Assembly (NCBI GenBank): GCA_946626605.1
Contig: CAMOUL010000002.1
Location: 1 to 64,000 of the forward strand
Direction of reading: 5' to 3'
DNA: 64,000 bases
Source of the DNA: an uncultured Bacteroidales bacterium
GTDB lineage: Bacteria > Bacteroidota > Bacteroidia > Bacteroidales > Paludibacteraceae
Positions 51,027-60,102 of this stretch are shown piece after piece (position 1 is the first letter of the stretch; the number at the start of each line of letters is the position of its first letter). A program made the position numbers and the translations under genes. The notes under the pieces are model-generated. The model did no database searches. It saw nothing but the letters and a program-made list of their open reading frames with translations, and had not been told where the DNA came from.

Positions 51027-51767
51027 ATGAAGAATCTCTTAAAACCTTTTTATATCCTTTACCAGTACTTGATAGCTTGGCCGCTTCTGGCAGTACTGAC
51101 AGTTTTCACGGCGATTTTTACCGTTTGTACCGTTCACTGGAAGAACGCAGAGTTCGTTCATAAGGTCCAACAGTTCTGGTCCCGCTCCTTCTTCTGGCTG
51201 ATGTTTTTGCCCGTTTCTGTCGATGGAACCGAGCATATTAAGCCCGGACAGAGTTATGTCTTCGTGGCTAACCACCAGTCGATGTTCGATGTGTGGCTCG
51301 TCTATGGATGGCTGCCGGTGATCTTCAAATGGCTCATGAAAGCCGAGTTGCGCAAGGTGCCTTTCGTAGGAACAGGTTGCAAAGCGGCAGGACATATCTT
51401 CGTAGATCGCCGTAACGCGAAAGCCGCTATGGAGAGCCTGCAGGAGGTGGAGAGACAACTCGTGAACGGCATCTGTACGGTTATCTTCCCGGAAGGAACA
51501 CGCTCCCTCAACGGCGAAGTAGGAAGGTTCAAACGTGGCGCTTTTCAGATTGCCATGGATCTCGGTCTGCCGGTTATTCCGCTTTCCTTGGATGGATGCT
51601 TTGAGGTCTTGCCGAAAGGTAAACCCTTTGTCAATCGTCATCCGGTACACATGCACATTGGCGAAGCGATTGATCTCAAGCAGTTCAAAGATGCAGAAGG
51701 CAAACCCGATGCCAACGCTGCTATCGAAGCTGTCCGCGAAGCTGTCATCAGCGGCCGCCAGAAATAA
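51027..51767 (+). CDS. plsC: 1-acyl-sn-glycerol-3-phosphate acyltransferase
   Basis: 246 residues. Adds the second acyl chain to make phosphatidic acid at the inner membrane. N-terminal hydrophobic helices (YLIAWPLLAVLTVFTAIFTVCTV), catalytic NHQSMFD (H83, D88), glycerophosphate-binding FPEGTRS (154-160), and a proline-containing GLPVIPLSLDG block IV. A repeat separates it from the HIT gene. Confidence 0.92.
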   Translation: MKNLLKPFYILYQYLIAWPLLAVLTVFTAIFTVCTVHWKNAEFVHKVQQFWSRSFFWLMFLPVSVDGTEHIKPGQSYVFVANHQSMFDVWLVYGWLPVIFKWLMKAELRKVPFVGTGCKAAGHIFVDRRNAKAAMESLQEVERQLVNGICTVIFPEGTRSLNGEVGRFKRGAFQIAMDLGLPVIPLSLDGCFEVLPKGKPFVNRHPVHMHIGEAIDLKQFKDAEGKPDANAAIEAVREAVISGRQK

Positions 51768-51806
51768 AATGTCCAAATAATAAATGACCAAATAGTAAAT
51801 AATATT
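51768..51806. repeat. A-rich dispersed repeat between plsC and the HIT gene
   Basis: Near copies of TGACCAAATAATAAA; shares CCAAATAGTAAAT with the in-frame element of trmB at 55561-55600. Confidence 0.5.
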
Positions 51807-52238
51807 ATGTATTCCGATCCTAAAGATTGTCTCTATTGCACCAACAATGAGACTTTGCACAATCTCATGATTGAGATAGCACATCTTCGCGTGTCGCGCG
51901 CATTCCTTTTTAAAGAGCAAACGTATCACGGTCGTTGCCTCGTGGCGTATGACAAGCATGTGAATGACCTCAACGAGCTGGATGACGAGCAGCGTAACCT
52001 CTTCATGGCGGACGTCGCAGATGTCACCCGCGCTATGCAGAAACTCTTCAAACCCGAGAAGATCAACTACGGCGCTTATTCCGATAAGTTGAGCCATCTC
52101 CATTTCCATCTGGCGCCCAAATACGTCGATGGTCCGGATTACGGAGGTACATTCCAGATGAATCCCGGTAAGGTCTATCTCTCTGATGCCGAATATGCAG
52201 AGATGGTAGAGGCTCTCAAAAAAGAACTTGTCCACTAA
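51807..52238 (+). CDS. HIT-family nucleotide hydrolase/transferase
   Basis: 143 residues. The histidine triad is HLHFHLAPK (H-x-H-x-H-like), preceded by a zinc-type CLYC near the N-terminus and a middle LVAYDKHVNDLNELDDEQR helix. HIT proteins cleave AMP from adenylated substrates. Substrate not deducible. Spaced by 2 bases from holB. Confidence 0.88.
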   Translation: MYSDPKDCLYCTNNETLHNLMIEIAHLRVSRAFLFKEQTYHGRCLVAYDKHVNDLNELDDEQRNLFMADVADVTRAMQKLFKPEKINYGAYSDKLSHLHFHLAPKYVDGPDYGGTFQMNPGKVYLSDAEYAEMVEALKKELVH

Positions 52239-52240
52239 TA

Positions 52241-53398
52241 ATGCTTTTTCGCGAGATCATAGGACAAGAGGAGACCAAGCAACACTTGCGTCAGGCTGTG
52301 CGTGAGGGACGAATCCCTCATGCGCAACTCTTTTCCGGTATCTCCGGTATCGGCAAACTGCAATTAGCTTTAGCGTACGCGCAATACCTCAATTGTCCGC
52401 ATCGTACCGAAGAAGACAGTTGTGGCGTGTGTCCGACTTGTCTGCAGTTTGAGAAACTCCAACATCCCGATCTGCATTTTGTCTTTCCGATAGTAGGCTC
52501 TGATGAGACCTGCGATGCTTTCCTTCCTCAATGGCGGGAGATCATTCTCAACCGGCACTATTTCGACCTGGAAGATTGGCATAAAGCACTCGGCGTGGAG
52601 ACCAAACAATCGATGATCTACGAGAAAGAGAGCGGAGAGATTCTCCGCAAACTCTCGCTCAAACCGTATGGAAACGGCTATAAGGTCATGATCATCTGGC
52701 AGCCGGAGAAGATGAATATCACTACGGCGAACAAACTGCTCAAACTCCTTGAGGAGCCGCCGGTACAAACGGTCTTCCTCTTAGTCTCCGAGCACCCTGA
52801 GCAGTTATTGGCTACTATTCAATCCCGTGTACAGACCATCCGTGTACCTCGCCTGGAGAACGAGACCATCGCTGCGGCTTTGGTTCAGAAAGGAATGGAC
52901 TCCGTAAAAGCGAATGACATCGCCCGCATAGCGAACGGTTCGTACCTTGCGGCTCTCAAAAAAGCCGATGAATCCGACGAAAATCAACAAGAACTACGCG
53001 ATTTCATCGCCCTTTTCAGAGACGCCTATACCGTCGGAGTGCTCACCGATCCCGTAAAGAAATTCGAATCCCTCAAACGTTTGCGCCAGTGGTCACTCGA
53101 CATGGCTGACAGCAAAGTCGGACGAGAGCGGCAGAAACATTTTCTGCAATACGCCCAGCAGCAGGTACGAGAGAACTACATTCGCAATTTTGCGCAACCT
53201 GACCTGAATTATCAAATGGAAGCAGAGCGCAATTTCTCCGTTAAATTCGCGCCTTTTATACATGACGGCAACGTAGAAGCTATCATGAACCAACTCGACC
53301 TGGCAGAGCGTCAGATTGAGCAAAACGGAAACGCAAAGATGATCTTCTTTGACCTTTGTCTGCAGATGATCATCCTTATCAAGAAGAAAAAACCATAA
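52241..53398 (+). CDS. holB: DNA polymerase III delta' subunit
   Basis: 385 residues. Clamp-loader subunit. FREIIGQEETKQHLRQAVREGRIPHAQLFSGISGIGK has a modified, probably non-hydrolysing P-loop (GISGIGK), the zinc site is C-x8-C-x2-C-x2-C (CPHRTEEDSCGVCPTC), and MNITTANKLLKLLEEPP with the following VQTIRVPRL are typical of DnaX/HolB. Precedes ricT at 14 bases. Confidence 0.9.
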   Translation: MLFREIIGQEETKQHLRQAVREGRIPHAQLFSGISGIGKLQLALAYAQYLNCPHRTEEDSCGVCPTCLQFEKLQHPDLHFVFPIVGSDETCDAFLPQWREIILNRHYFDLEDWHKALGVETKQSMIYEKESGEILRKLSLKPYGNGYKVMIIWQPEKMNITTANKLLKLLEEPPVQTVFLLVSEHPEQLLATIQSRVQTIRVPRLENETIAAALVQKGMDSVKANDIARIANGSYLAALKKADESDENQQELRDFIALFRDAYTVGVLTDPVKKFESLKRLRQWSLDMADSKVGRERQKHFLQYAQQQVRENYIRNFAQPDLNYQMEAERNFSVKFAPFIHDGNVEAIMNQLDLAERQIEQNGNAKMIFFDLCLQMIILIKKKKP

Positions 53399-53412
53399 AT
53401 ATCCATACATAC

Positions 53413-54498
53413 ATGGCGAATCAAAAATATCAAACATCGAATGAGCTCAGCGCAGGAGCCACCAAGCGCAATTCCGCACACATGTTGCCCGTGAGCGACT
53501 GGCTCTCGGACCTCCCGGAGAATACCCAACTGACCGATCTCATCGAGGTACAGTTCAAGAATACGCGTAAGGGTTATTTCCATAATACCGCCCATCTTCC
53601 TTTGGAGAAGGGCGTAAAGGTCGTGGTGGAAGCCAACCCGGGTTATGACCTTGGCGAAGTAGTACTTACCGGCAAACTCGTTGAGTTGCAGATGAAGAAG
53701 AACAATATCGACTCCTCCCGTTACGAGGTGCGTCAGGTCATCCGCATCGCTACGGACGAAGACTTGGAGCGCGCCAAGCAGGCTCATGCACGCGAGCAAG
53801 AGACGATGATCAAAGCCCGCCAACTCGCTAAATCCCTTGGCTTGGAGATGAAAATCGGCGATGTGGAGTACCAAGGCGACGGGTCGAAAGCCATCTTCTT
53901 CTATATAGCCGACGGACGTGTGGACTTCCGCCAGCTGATCAAAGTGTACGCAGAGACTTTCCGTATCCGCGTGGAGATGAAGCAGATCGGTGCGCGTCAG
54001 GAAGCAGGACGTATAGGCGGAACAGGTCCCTGCGGTCGTGAGCTTTGTTGCTCTACCTGGCTCATCAATTTCTCTTCCGTCGGAACAGGAGCTGCACGAT
54101 TGCAGAATATATCCCCGAATCCGCAGAAACTGGCCGGCATGTGCGCCAAACTCAAATGTTGTCTCAACTACGAGGTTCCGGTTTATGAGGACGCTTCGAA
54201 GGCTCTGCCTTCCCGTCATGCAGAGTTGGAGACCCAGGATGCCACGTTCTATTTCTTCTCTTCTGATCCGTTAGCAGGAACAGTGACGTATTCGACCGAC
54301 CAGCATATACCCGCCAATTTAGTGACCATCCCTGCAGCTCGTGCACATGAGGTGATTGCCATGAACCGGCGAGGAGAGAAACCCGTAGCCTTGGATTCCA
54401 GAGAAGTACAAGCCACTATCGGATATGAGACGGGACACGGTGATGTAACGCGGTTTGATAGAAAAAAGAAGAAGAACCATCATTCTAACAAACGATGA
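53413..54498 (+). CDS. ricT: PSP1-domain protein RicT (YaaT)
   Basis: 361 residues from the ATG at 53413. PSP1 C-terminal domain with DEDLERAKQAHAREQETM, GLEMKIGDVEYQGDGSKAIFFY and ADGRVDFRQLIKVYAETF, then the cysteine cluster GGTGPCGRELCCSTWL and MCAKLKCCLNYE. In Bacillus the orthologue acts in the Y complex (RNase Y) and binds Fe-S; the cysteines here would allow that. Ends in a lysine-rich tail. Overlaps gldH by 4 bases. Confidence 0.9.
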   Translation: MANQKYQTSNELSAGATKRNSAHMLPVSDWLSDLPENTQLTDLIEVQFKNTRKGYFHNTAHLPLEKGVKVVVEANPGYDLGEVVLTGKLVELQMKKNNIDSSRYEVRQVIRIATDEDLERAKQAHAREQETMIKARQLAKSLGLEMKIGDVEYQGDGSKAIFFYIADGRVDFRQLIKVYAETFRIRVEMKQIGARQEAGRIGGTGPCGRELCCSTWLINFSSVGTGAARLQNISPNPQKLAGMCAKLKCCLNYEVPVYEDASKALPSRHAELETQDATFYFFSSDPLAGTVTYSTDQHIPANLVTIPAARAHEVIAMNRRGEKPVALDSREVQATIGYETGHGDVTRFDRKKKKNHHSNKR

Positions 54499-54956
54499 AA
54501 AGAGTACTTTATTGCTTTCTGGTAATTCTCTTGGCAGGAATGTTTTCCTCCTGCCGTCATAATATCGTGTACAGCGAATTTATCTCGATTCCATCGGGAG
54601 AATGGAATATAGACAGTCTGCCCCGATTCGACTTTGCTATAGAGGATAATAAAGCTTCTTATGATATTATCCTTTATGTTCGTCATACGGAGCGCTATCC
54701 GTATCAGAACATGTGGCTTTTCGTGCAAGACAACCGTCAACACAGCGATACCATCGAGTTCTATTTGGCAGATGATAGAGGCCGATGGCTTGGAGATAAG
54801 CATCATGGCTTCATCGAGATGCCGGTTCTCTATGAGTCGAATTATCATTTCCCGGATACAGGCAAATATTGTATTTCGATCCAACAAGGGATGCGCGACA
54901 GCGTGTTGCGCGGAGTAACGGACATAGGAGTGGAGATTGTTAAAGGCGGGAAGTAA
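54495..54956 (+). CDS. gldH: gliding motility lipoprotein GldH
   Basis: 153 residues with a lipoprotein signal (ILLAGMFSSC). Family features: W-N-x-DSLPRFDF, YDIILYVRHTERYPYQNMWLFV, DTIEFYLADDRGRWLG and a closing GKYCISIQQGMRD. GldH is needed for gliding/type IX secretion in flavobacteria. ATGA overlap with ricT, a gene pairing common in Bacteroidota. Confidence 0.9.
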   Translation: MKRVLYCFLVILLAGMFSSCRHNIVYSEFISIPSGEWNIDSLPRFDFAIEDNKASYDIILYVRHTERYPYQNMWLFVQDNRQHSDTIEFYLADDRGRWLGDKHHGFIEMPVLYESNYHFPDTGKYCISIQQGMRDSVLRGVTDIGVEIVKGGK

Positions 54957-54969
54957 GAGGCAAAAGATT

Positions 54970-55773
54970 ATGGGAAAGAATAAACTCAAGAAGTTTGCGG
55001 AGATGGAGACGTTCTCCAACGTCTTCCAATGTGGCGCACGTGCACTTTACAAAAACGGACAAATCGACGAGTCCGGAATTGTCAATACCATGGCAGGCCA
55101 TTGGCGCGATACGTATTTTCACAACGATCATCCCATCGTCTTAGAACTCGGCTGCGGACGAGGCGAATATACTGTCGGTCTCGCGCAACGCTATCCGGAT
55201 AAGAATTTCATCGGCGTAGATATCAAGGGCGCTCGTATGTGGGCTGGCGCCAAAGAAGCCGAAGAAATGGGTCTGAAGAATGTAGCCTTTCTTAGAACCA
55301 ATATCGAGTTTATAACTTCCTTCTTTTCTCCCGATGAAATCGACGAGATCTGGATCACCTTCTGCGACCCGCAGATGAAGAAAGCGACCAAACGTCTTAC
55401 CTCCACCTATTTCATGCAACGCTATCAGCAGATCATGAAACCCTCCGGTCTGATTCATCTCAAGACCGATTCGCCTTTCCTATATACATATACGACAGAG
55501 ATGTTAAAACTCAATCCGTATCCTGTCCTTGCCTCGACGGACGACCTGTATGCAGATACGGGAAATGGTCAAATGGAAAATGCCCAAATAGTAAATTATT
55601 TTGAGGATGCACGAGCTCTAAAGACGCATTATGAGAAACAATGGCTTGACCGCGGAATGAAGATCAAATATATCGTTTGGCGTCTCACTCCTCTTACGCA
55701 ATGGGAAGAACCGACCATAGAGATAGAGAAAGACTCCTACCGCTCGTACGGACGTAACTACCAAGCTCTATGA
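54970..55773 (+). CDS. trmB: tRNA (guanine46-N7)-methyltransferase
   Basis: 267 residues from the ATG at 54970. SAM site LELGCGRGEYTVGLA, then FIGVDIKGARMW, and WITFCDPQMKKATKRLTS, where the more usual DPWPKKRH is altered to DPQMKKA, as in other Bacteroidota. A repeat adds a segment (about residues 198-210) in frame. Overlaps the CPBP gene by 4 bases. Confidence 0.92.
   Translation: MGKNKLKKFAEMETFSNVFQCGARALYKNGQIDESGIVNTMAGHWRDTYFHNDHPIVLELGCGRGEYTVGLAQRYPDKNFIGVDIKGARMWAGAKEAEEMGLKNVAFLRTNIEFITSFFSPDEIDEIWITFCDPQMKKATKRLTSTYFMQRYQQIMKPSGLIHLKTDSPFLYTYTTEMLKLNPYPVLASTDDLYADTGNGQMENAQIVNYFEDARALKTHYEKQWLDRGMKIKYIVWRLTPLTQWEEPTIEIEKDSYRSYGRNYQAL
55561..55600. repeat. A-rich dispersed repeat in trmB
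   Basis: GGTCAAATGGAAAATG then CCCAAATAGTAAATT; the second part matches 51768-51806. Encodes a polar loop. Confidence 0.45.
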
Positions 55774-56636
55774 AAAGAAAACTCCTACAAATATTACTCT
55801 GGCTCGGAGCGATGTCCGTCTTTACGGCCATTGCGATGGGAACATGGATGATCATTTGGGGTGGTTCGCAAAGTACCGAATCGCTCAAGTGGCTGCAGTT
55901 CATACAGACGACAGCTACTTTCCTGTTACCGCCGATTCTATGTGCGTGGCTTTGGGATGAGGAGCATAAGCCTTTCCGGTGGTTACGGATGGATGTCCCT
56001 GTACAATGGCAGAATATATTGTTAGCGGTAGTAATCATGGTTTGCGCGGTACCGGGTATCAATCTGTTAGCGGATCTGAATAGTAGAGTGGAATTGCCGA
56101 AAAGTCTCGAATTCATCGAGCAAATACTGAAGTCTCAAGAAGAAGCAGCTGCGGCTTTGACTGAGCGTTTCTTGCAAGCAGATACTATTGGCGGATTATT
56201 GATCAATATAGGTCTTATGGCACTTTTGCCGGCTTTGTCAGAAGAGCTCTCTTTCCGTGGCACATTGCAACAGATTATATACAAGGATCAAAGCGGCAAG
56301 GAACAAAGTACAAAGGTGCATCTGGCAATCTGGATAACTGCGTTTATCTTCTCTGCGATACATATGCAATTTTACGGCTTTGTGCCGCGGATGTTATTAG
56401 GCGCGATCTTCGGCTATGTATTTGTATGGAGCGGCAGCCTTTGGGTTCCGATCACCATGCATTTTGTCAATAACGGGCTGGCAGTATTGGTGTATTACCT
56501 AATGGGAGAAAGCGAAAACACAAAAAATATCGCCGACACATTAGGCGCCGGCGATACATGGTACTTAGGAGTCTTTTCTATCCTGATTACATCTCTGGGT
56601 CTACTAATATTCTACCGCAGAACTCACAAACAATAA
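55770..56636 (+). CDS. CPBP-family intramembrane metalloprotease
   Basis: 288 residues, about eight membrane helices. The Abi/CAAX-processing motifs are complete: EELSFRG (motif 1, Glu-Glu and Arg), FSAIHMQF (motif 2 His) and MHFVNN (motif 3). Family members process prenylated proteins or bacteriocin-type peptides. A repeat (56281-56318) sits between motifs 1 and 2, in a loop. The 3' end overlaps the opposing zinc-ribbon gene by 50 bases. Confidence 0.9.
   Translation: MKRKLLQILLWLGAMSVFTAIAMGTWMIIWGGSQSTESLKWLQFIQTTATFLLPPILCAWLWDEEHKPFRWLRMDVPVQWQNILLAVVIMVCAVPGINLLADLNSRVELPKSLEFIEQILKSQEEAAAALTERFLQADTIGGLLINIGLMALLPALSEELSFRGTLQQIIYKDQSGKEQSTKVHLAIWITAFIFSAIHMQFYGFVPRMLLGAIFGYVFVWSGSLWVPITMHFVNNGLAVLVYYLMGESENTKNIADTLGAGDTWYLGVFSILITSLGLLIFYRRTHKQ
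56281..56318. repeat. A-rich dispersed repeat in the CPBP protease gene
   Basis: ACAAGGATCAAAGCGGCAAGGAACAAAGTACAAAGG, in frame, encoding a Lys/Ser/Gln-rich loop between two membrane helices. Confidence 0.4.
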
Positions 56637-57321
56637 TTTTCTTGCGAGTACGGATGTCCAACTGTAACTGAGCAGGAATCTTTGCGTGGCAACCACCACA
56701 GGAGTCACGCTCGATCTTCACTACCGCCAGACCATTGCGTGCGCTCTTACGGATACGTTTGAATCCGCTCAAGAGACGCTCGTCAATCTTCTTCTCAATC
56801 TCGCCGGCGCGAAGTACTAAAGCCTCGGTCTCAGCTTTGGTCTCTGCCAAAATCTGGTCGAGCTCCGAGCGTTTCTGGTTCAGATCTACGGTGCGCTCCT
56901 CGATATCTTTGGTTGTCTTTGCTTTCTCCTGCAGTTTGGACTCTAATTCAGCAGAGTAGTGTTTGATCTTACGCTGTGAAGCCTCGATCTCCAACTCCTG
57001 ATATTCGATCTCTTTGTTGAGGTTGTCGAACTCGCGGTTGTTACGAACCGAGTTCTGTTGCTCTTTGTAGCGAGAGATAGATGCGTTGGCATTCTCGGTA
57101 CGAACACGATGATCGGAGATCTGCGTCTCGCACTCTTTGATGTCGTTCTCGATATTCGCCAGACGGGTCTTGAGACCTTCTACTTCGTCTGCCATATCCT
57201 TCACTTCTTGCGGTAACTCACCCGCCAAGGTACGCAGGTTGTCGATCTTGGAATCTACTTGCTGCAATTCATAGAGGTACTTCAGTTTTTCCTCTACGGT
57301 TAATTCTTTCGTTCTTGCCAT
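56587..57321 (-). CDS. coiled-coil protein with C-terminal C4 zinc ribbon
   Basis: 244 residues: long coiled coil (25-180) and a zinc ribbon, CGGCHAKIPAQL then CEFCGRIL. Matches the PF02591-type family, thought to bind nucleic acid; in Bacteroidota it is regularly next to Nif3, as here (6 bases). Overlaps the opposing CPBP gene's end. No specific reaction known. Confidence 0.9.
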   Translation of the reverse strand: MARTKELTVEEKLKYLYELQQVDSKIDNLRTLAGELPQEVKDMADEVEGLKTRLANIENDIKECETQISDHRVRTENANASISRYKEQQNSVRNNREFDNLNKEIEYQELEIEASQRKIKHYSAELESKLQEKAKTTKDIEERTVDLNQKRSELDQILAETKAETEALVLRAGEIEKKIDERLLSGFKRIRKSARNGLAVVKIERDSCGGCHAKIPAQLQLDIRTRKKIIVCEFCGRILVDPEM

Positions 57322-57327
57322 AATTAT

Positions 57328-58107
57328 TTAGTGTTTTAATATATTTATCGGAGAATGATCGGCCGTGCTGATGAAGCATTTTACCCCGATGGAATCGAGG
57401 ATATCTTTGAATATCTCGCGTGCGTGCCGTTCTGAGTACCAATGATCTATGTCAATCAATCCGATTTGTCCGTCGGCATCCTGGAACTCATGATACTTGC
57501 AATCTGCCGTAATATAGACATCTGCTCCTTGCCGGATAGCTTCCGGAATAAACTCTGCTCCACTTCCTCCGCATAGCGCCACGCGTTCGATCATCTCTTT
57601 CTGCGCGCGGGTATAACGCACGTACGAGCAATCCAAAATATCGCGTACGCGTGTGAGAAATTCTTCATAGCGAATAGGAGAAGAGAGTGTCCCGATGACG
57701 CCCAAACCGGTCTTTTCGTCGGAAGAAGGTACTAAGATTCGATAGTTCTTTACGCCTAACTTATCCGCCAGACGGGTATTGATGCCTCCCATGACGGAGT
57801 CGAGCGAAGTATGGGCAGAATAGATTGCTATCTGATGACGTATAGCAGTCTCGACGATGCGTTGTTGAGCCGTCTCGCCGCATATCTGTTTGAGGCCGTG
57901 GAAAAGTAACGGATGATGACTGATGATAAGTTGACAACCTCTCTCAATAGCCTCATTGACCACCTCCGTTGTAACGTCTGTGGTCAAGAGAACGGAGTTA
58001 ATCTCACGTCCCGTGTCACCTATCTGCATTCCCGAGTTATCCCATTGCTCTTGGGCACTCCGTGGCGCTACAGATTCTATGCTATCGATTATGGCTCGTA
58101 AGAGCAC
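57328..58107 (-). CDS. Nif3-like dinuclear metal-centre protein
   Basis: 259 residues. Hexameric protein with two metals per site. EQWDNSGMQIGD at the N-terminus, LIISHHPLLFHGLKQI (His-His ligands), AIYSAHTSLDSVMGGIN, and a C-terminal DHWYSERHARE supply the ligands. Sometimes called a GTP cyclohydrolase I type 2 homologue; its physiological reaction is unsettled. Starts immediately after DUF5606. Confidence 0.92.
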   Translation of the reverse strand: MLLRAIIDSIESVAPRSAQEQWDNSGMQIGDTGREINSVLLTTDVTTEVVNEAIERGCQLIISHHPLLFHGLKQICGETAQQRIVETAIRHQIAIYSAHTSLDSVMGGINTRLADKLGVKNYRILVPSSDEKTGLGVIGTLSSPIRYEEFLTRVRDILDCSYVRYTRAQKEMIERVALCGGSGAEFIPEAIRQGADVYITADCKYHEFQDADGQIGLIDIDHWYSERHAREIFKDILDSIGVKCFISTADHSPINILKH

Positions 58108-58536
58108 TTATTTCTTTTCCTCGGCAGCCGTTTCCTCTTCCTCCTTATCGGTGAAATCGGTAAAACCTGCATTAACGAGGATGTTGTACCATTGTATGAG
58201 TTTGCGTATGTCGGACGGATAAACGCGGTCGCGATCCCAGTTCGGCAGTACCTCATCGAACCATGCGCTGAGTTCGTTATTGGAAGCTTTTTTTACGTCA
58301 AAAGCAACCGGCTTGAGTCCTTCTTTCTTCCCTGCTGAGGTCAGCACTTCGCTCAGGCGTACATCATCCGCATCGGTGAACATAGAGATATCGCTAAGGG
58401 CAACAATCTTGTCACGCGCATAAGTCGGCATGCGTTTGCCGTCCACGAGACTCTCCACGATGAGCATGTTATTACCGCGGCTAACTAATTTGTACAATCC
58501 GGGTTTACCGGTGATAGCAAGGATATTCTTAAGCAT
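58108..58536 (-). CDS. DUF5606 family protein
   Basis: 142 residues. MLKNILAITGKPGLYKLVSRGNNMLIVESL at the start identifies this Bacteroidota family, with KLIQWYNILVNAGFTDF before an acidic, low-complexity tail. Function unknown; the order DUF5606-Nif3-zinc ribbon is probably one operon from the promoter at 58578. Confidence 0.85.
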   Translation of the reverse strand: MLKNILAITGKPGLYKLVSRGNNMLIVESLVDGKRMPTYARDKIVALSDISMFTDADDVRLSEVLTSAGKKEGLKPVAFDVKKASNNELSAWFDEVLPNWDRDRVYPSDIRKLIQWYNILVNAGFTDFTDKEEEETAAEEKK

Positions 58537-58577
58537 ATATTTCGTATTTTTTATGTTCGACTAATCAAAATCGGCTG

Positions 58578-58609
58578 CAAAGGTACAACAAAATTTTGAA
58601 ATGTACAAG
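58578..58609 (-). promoter_or_regulatory. promoter of DUF5606-Nif3-zinc ribbon operon
   Basis: Reverse strand CTTG (58609-58606), 20 bases, TACCTTTG (58585-58578). Confidence 0.65.
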
Positions 58610-58652
58610 TAAAAAACTATTTTTTCACCATTTATCGGTGATAAATAGTACT

Positions 58653-58823
58653 TTATTCGCTTGTTAAGTCTTTCGCAAGGGATTCAATTTCCTCTTTGCA
58701 AGACCGCAACAACTTGGTCGCTTCCGAGGAGAGGCGTTTGTATTCCTCCATACTGAGAGCTTCTGCATTTTCCAGTTGTGCAATAATGGCTTCTGCACGT
58801 GCTATTGATTCATCGTACGTCAT
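58653..58823 (-). CDS. xseB: exodeoxyribonuclease VII small subunit
   Basis: 56 residues: MTYDESIARAEAIIAQLENA at the start, then MEEYKRLSSEATKLLRSCK and a short acidic end. The pattern Y-E-x-A-x3-E-x-I-x3-L-E and the second helix with L-x-x-C-K match XseB, which forms a multi-copy helical array on XseA and limits it to single-stranded DNA. Full length for the family. It starts 7 bases after the sugar-transferase gene; xseA is not adjacent as it often is. Confidence 0.8.
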   Translation of the reverse strand: MTYDESIARAEAIIAQLENAEALSMEEYKRLSSEATKLLRSCKEEIESLAKDLTSE

Positions 58824-58830
58824 AATATCG

Positions 58831-60102
58831 TTATTTGCCTTTCCCGCGGAGAACGACTCCGACGGTGAAAAAGAGTATCTTGAGATCCAATAAAAGGGAC
58901 ATATTTTCTACATAGACGATGTCGCAGTTGAGCCGCTCAATCATTTTCTCCATCGTATCGGTATAGCCAACGCGAATAGGTCCCCAGCTGGTCAGACCCG
59001 GACGAACCTTGTAAAGCAGACAATAGTATGGCGCTTCCCGCATGATCTGCTCTATAAAATAGAGGCGTTCGGGACGCGGACCAACGATGGACATTTCTCC
59101 GCGAAGGATGTTCCATAGCTGCGGCAGCTCATCCAAACGGTACTTACGCAGCCATTTCCCGACACCCGTGATACGCGGGTCATCATCGGCTGTGAGTTGC
59201 GGTTTGCCTTCCTGCTCGGCGTGGTCAATCATCGTGCGGAACTTATAGATATAGAAGGATTTTCCGTACAATCCGATGCGCTCCTGGCGGTAGAAAACAG
59301 GACCGCGGGAAGAATACTTGACTTGTATCGCAACTAATATAAAAAGCGGCGAGAGAACGATGAGTCCGAGTGCAGAAACAACAAAATCAAAAGCTCGTTT
59401 GATACACAACTCCGAGTCTGTCATGGATTGTTCCGTGATGCGGATGAGAGAGGGATGATCGATCTGCCCGATACGCGCAGCTCCGGTGAGCATATCGTAC
59501 ACACGCGGGATCATACTGATCTCACAGGAGAGCGGATACAGACGTGCGATGAGTTCGTATAACTGACGGTCTGAATAACCGTCCGGCAAATCAATAATAA
59601 TCTCGTCCTGTTCACCGGGGACAAGCGATTCTGCTTCTTGCGCGGAGTGAATCGTCCGAACCCGTGCTATACCGCGGTTTCTCGAGAGAAGAGTGATGGT
59701 CAGACGCGGTATATAGGCGAACGTGAACTGCAGCCCGAAAAGGACAGCGAGCGAAACGAGATAGCGGTTGTACGTATCCACTTGATCGTCAATAATGATG
59801 ACGAAGAAAAATAGCAAAGAGATGACCGCTGTAGAAATGAAAGTCCGCAAAAACTCCCGCCAGAAAGGTTTTTGGAAGGGATGCACATAGTAGCCGGAGA
59901 GGTAATAACACCCCAGACAGACGAATGGGTAGATTACCAGGGGTTTCCAAAAGCTGAACGCCGGTATCAGTACATCGCTCATGCCCTCCATTCGTCCTTC
60001 GTAAACGATCCACCGGAAACCTAAAAAGCAAAGCCACACCAGTTCACTACTGATGAGGTCAGCCAAGAGATATGTCAGTTGTTGTTTGCGACGGAGATTC
60101 AT
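58831..60102 (-). CDS. polyprenyl-phosphate sugar-1-phosphate transferase (exopolysaccharide initiation)
   Basis: 423 residues. Four N-terminal membrane helices plus a Rossmann-like middle, then the C-terminal catalytic domain: KRAFDFVVSALGLIVLSPLF, VFYRQERIGLYGKSFYIYKFRTM, KWLRKYRLDELPQLWNILRGEMSIVGPRPE. These enzymes (WcaJ/WbaP type) transfer the first sugar phosphate to undecaprenyl phosphate. The rest of the polysaccharide cluster is not in view. Starts on the last base of the tsaC stop (TAATG). Confidence 0.92.
   Translation of the reverse strand: MNLRRKQQLTYLLADLISSELVWLCFLGFRWIVYEGRMEGMSDVLIPAFSFWKPLVIYPFVCLGCYYLSGYYVHPFQKPFWREFLRTFISTAVISLLFFFVIIIDDQVDTYNRYLVSLAVLFGLQFTFAYIPRLTITLLSRNRGIARVRTIHSAQEAESLVPGEQDEIIIDLPDGYSDRQLYELIARLYPLSCEISMIPRVYDMLTGAARIGQIDHPSLIRITEQSMTDSELCIKRAFDFVVSALGLIVLSPLFILVAIQVKYSSRGPVFYRQERIGLYGKSFYIYKFRTMIDHAEQEGKPQLTADDDPRITGVGKWLRKYRLDELPQLWNILRGEMSIVGPRPERLYFIEQIMREAPYYCLLYKVRPGLTSWGPIRVGYTDTMEKMIERLNCDIVYVENMSLLLDLKILFFTVGVVLRGKGK

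Noticed and set aside
51039..52235. Long reverse-strand open frame opposite plsC and HIT (398 codons), and a similar one at 49989-51017
   Set aside because: Both lie opposite well-identified genes and arise from the biased third positions of those genes.
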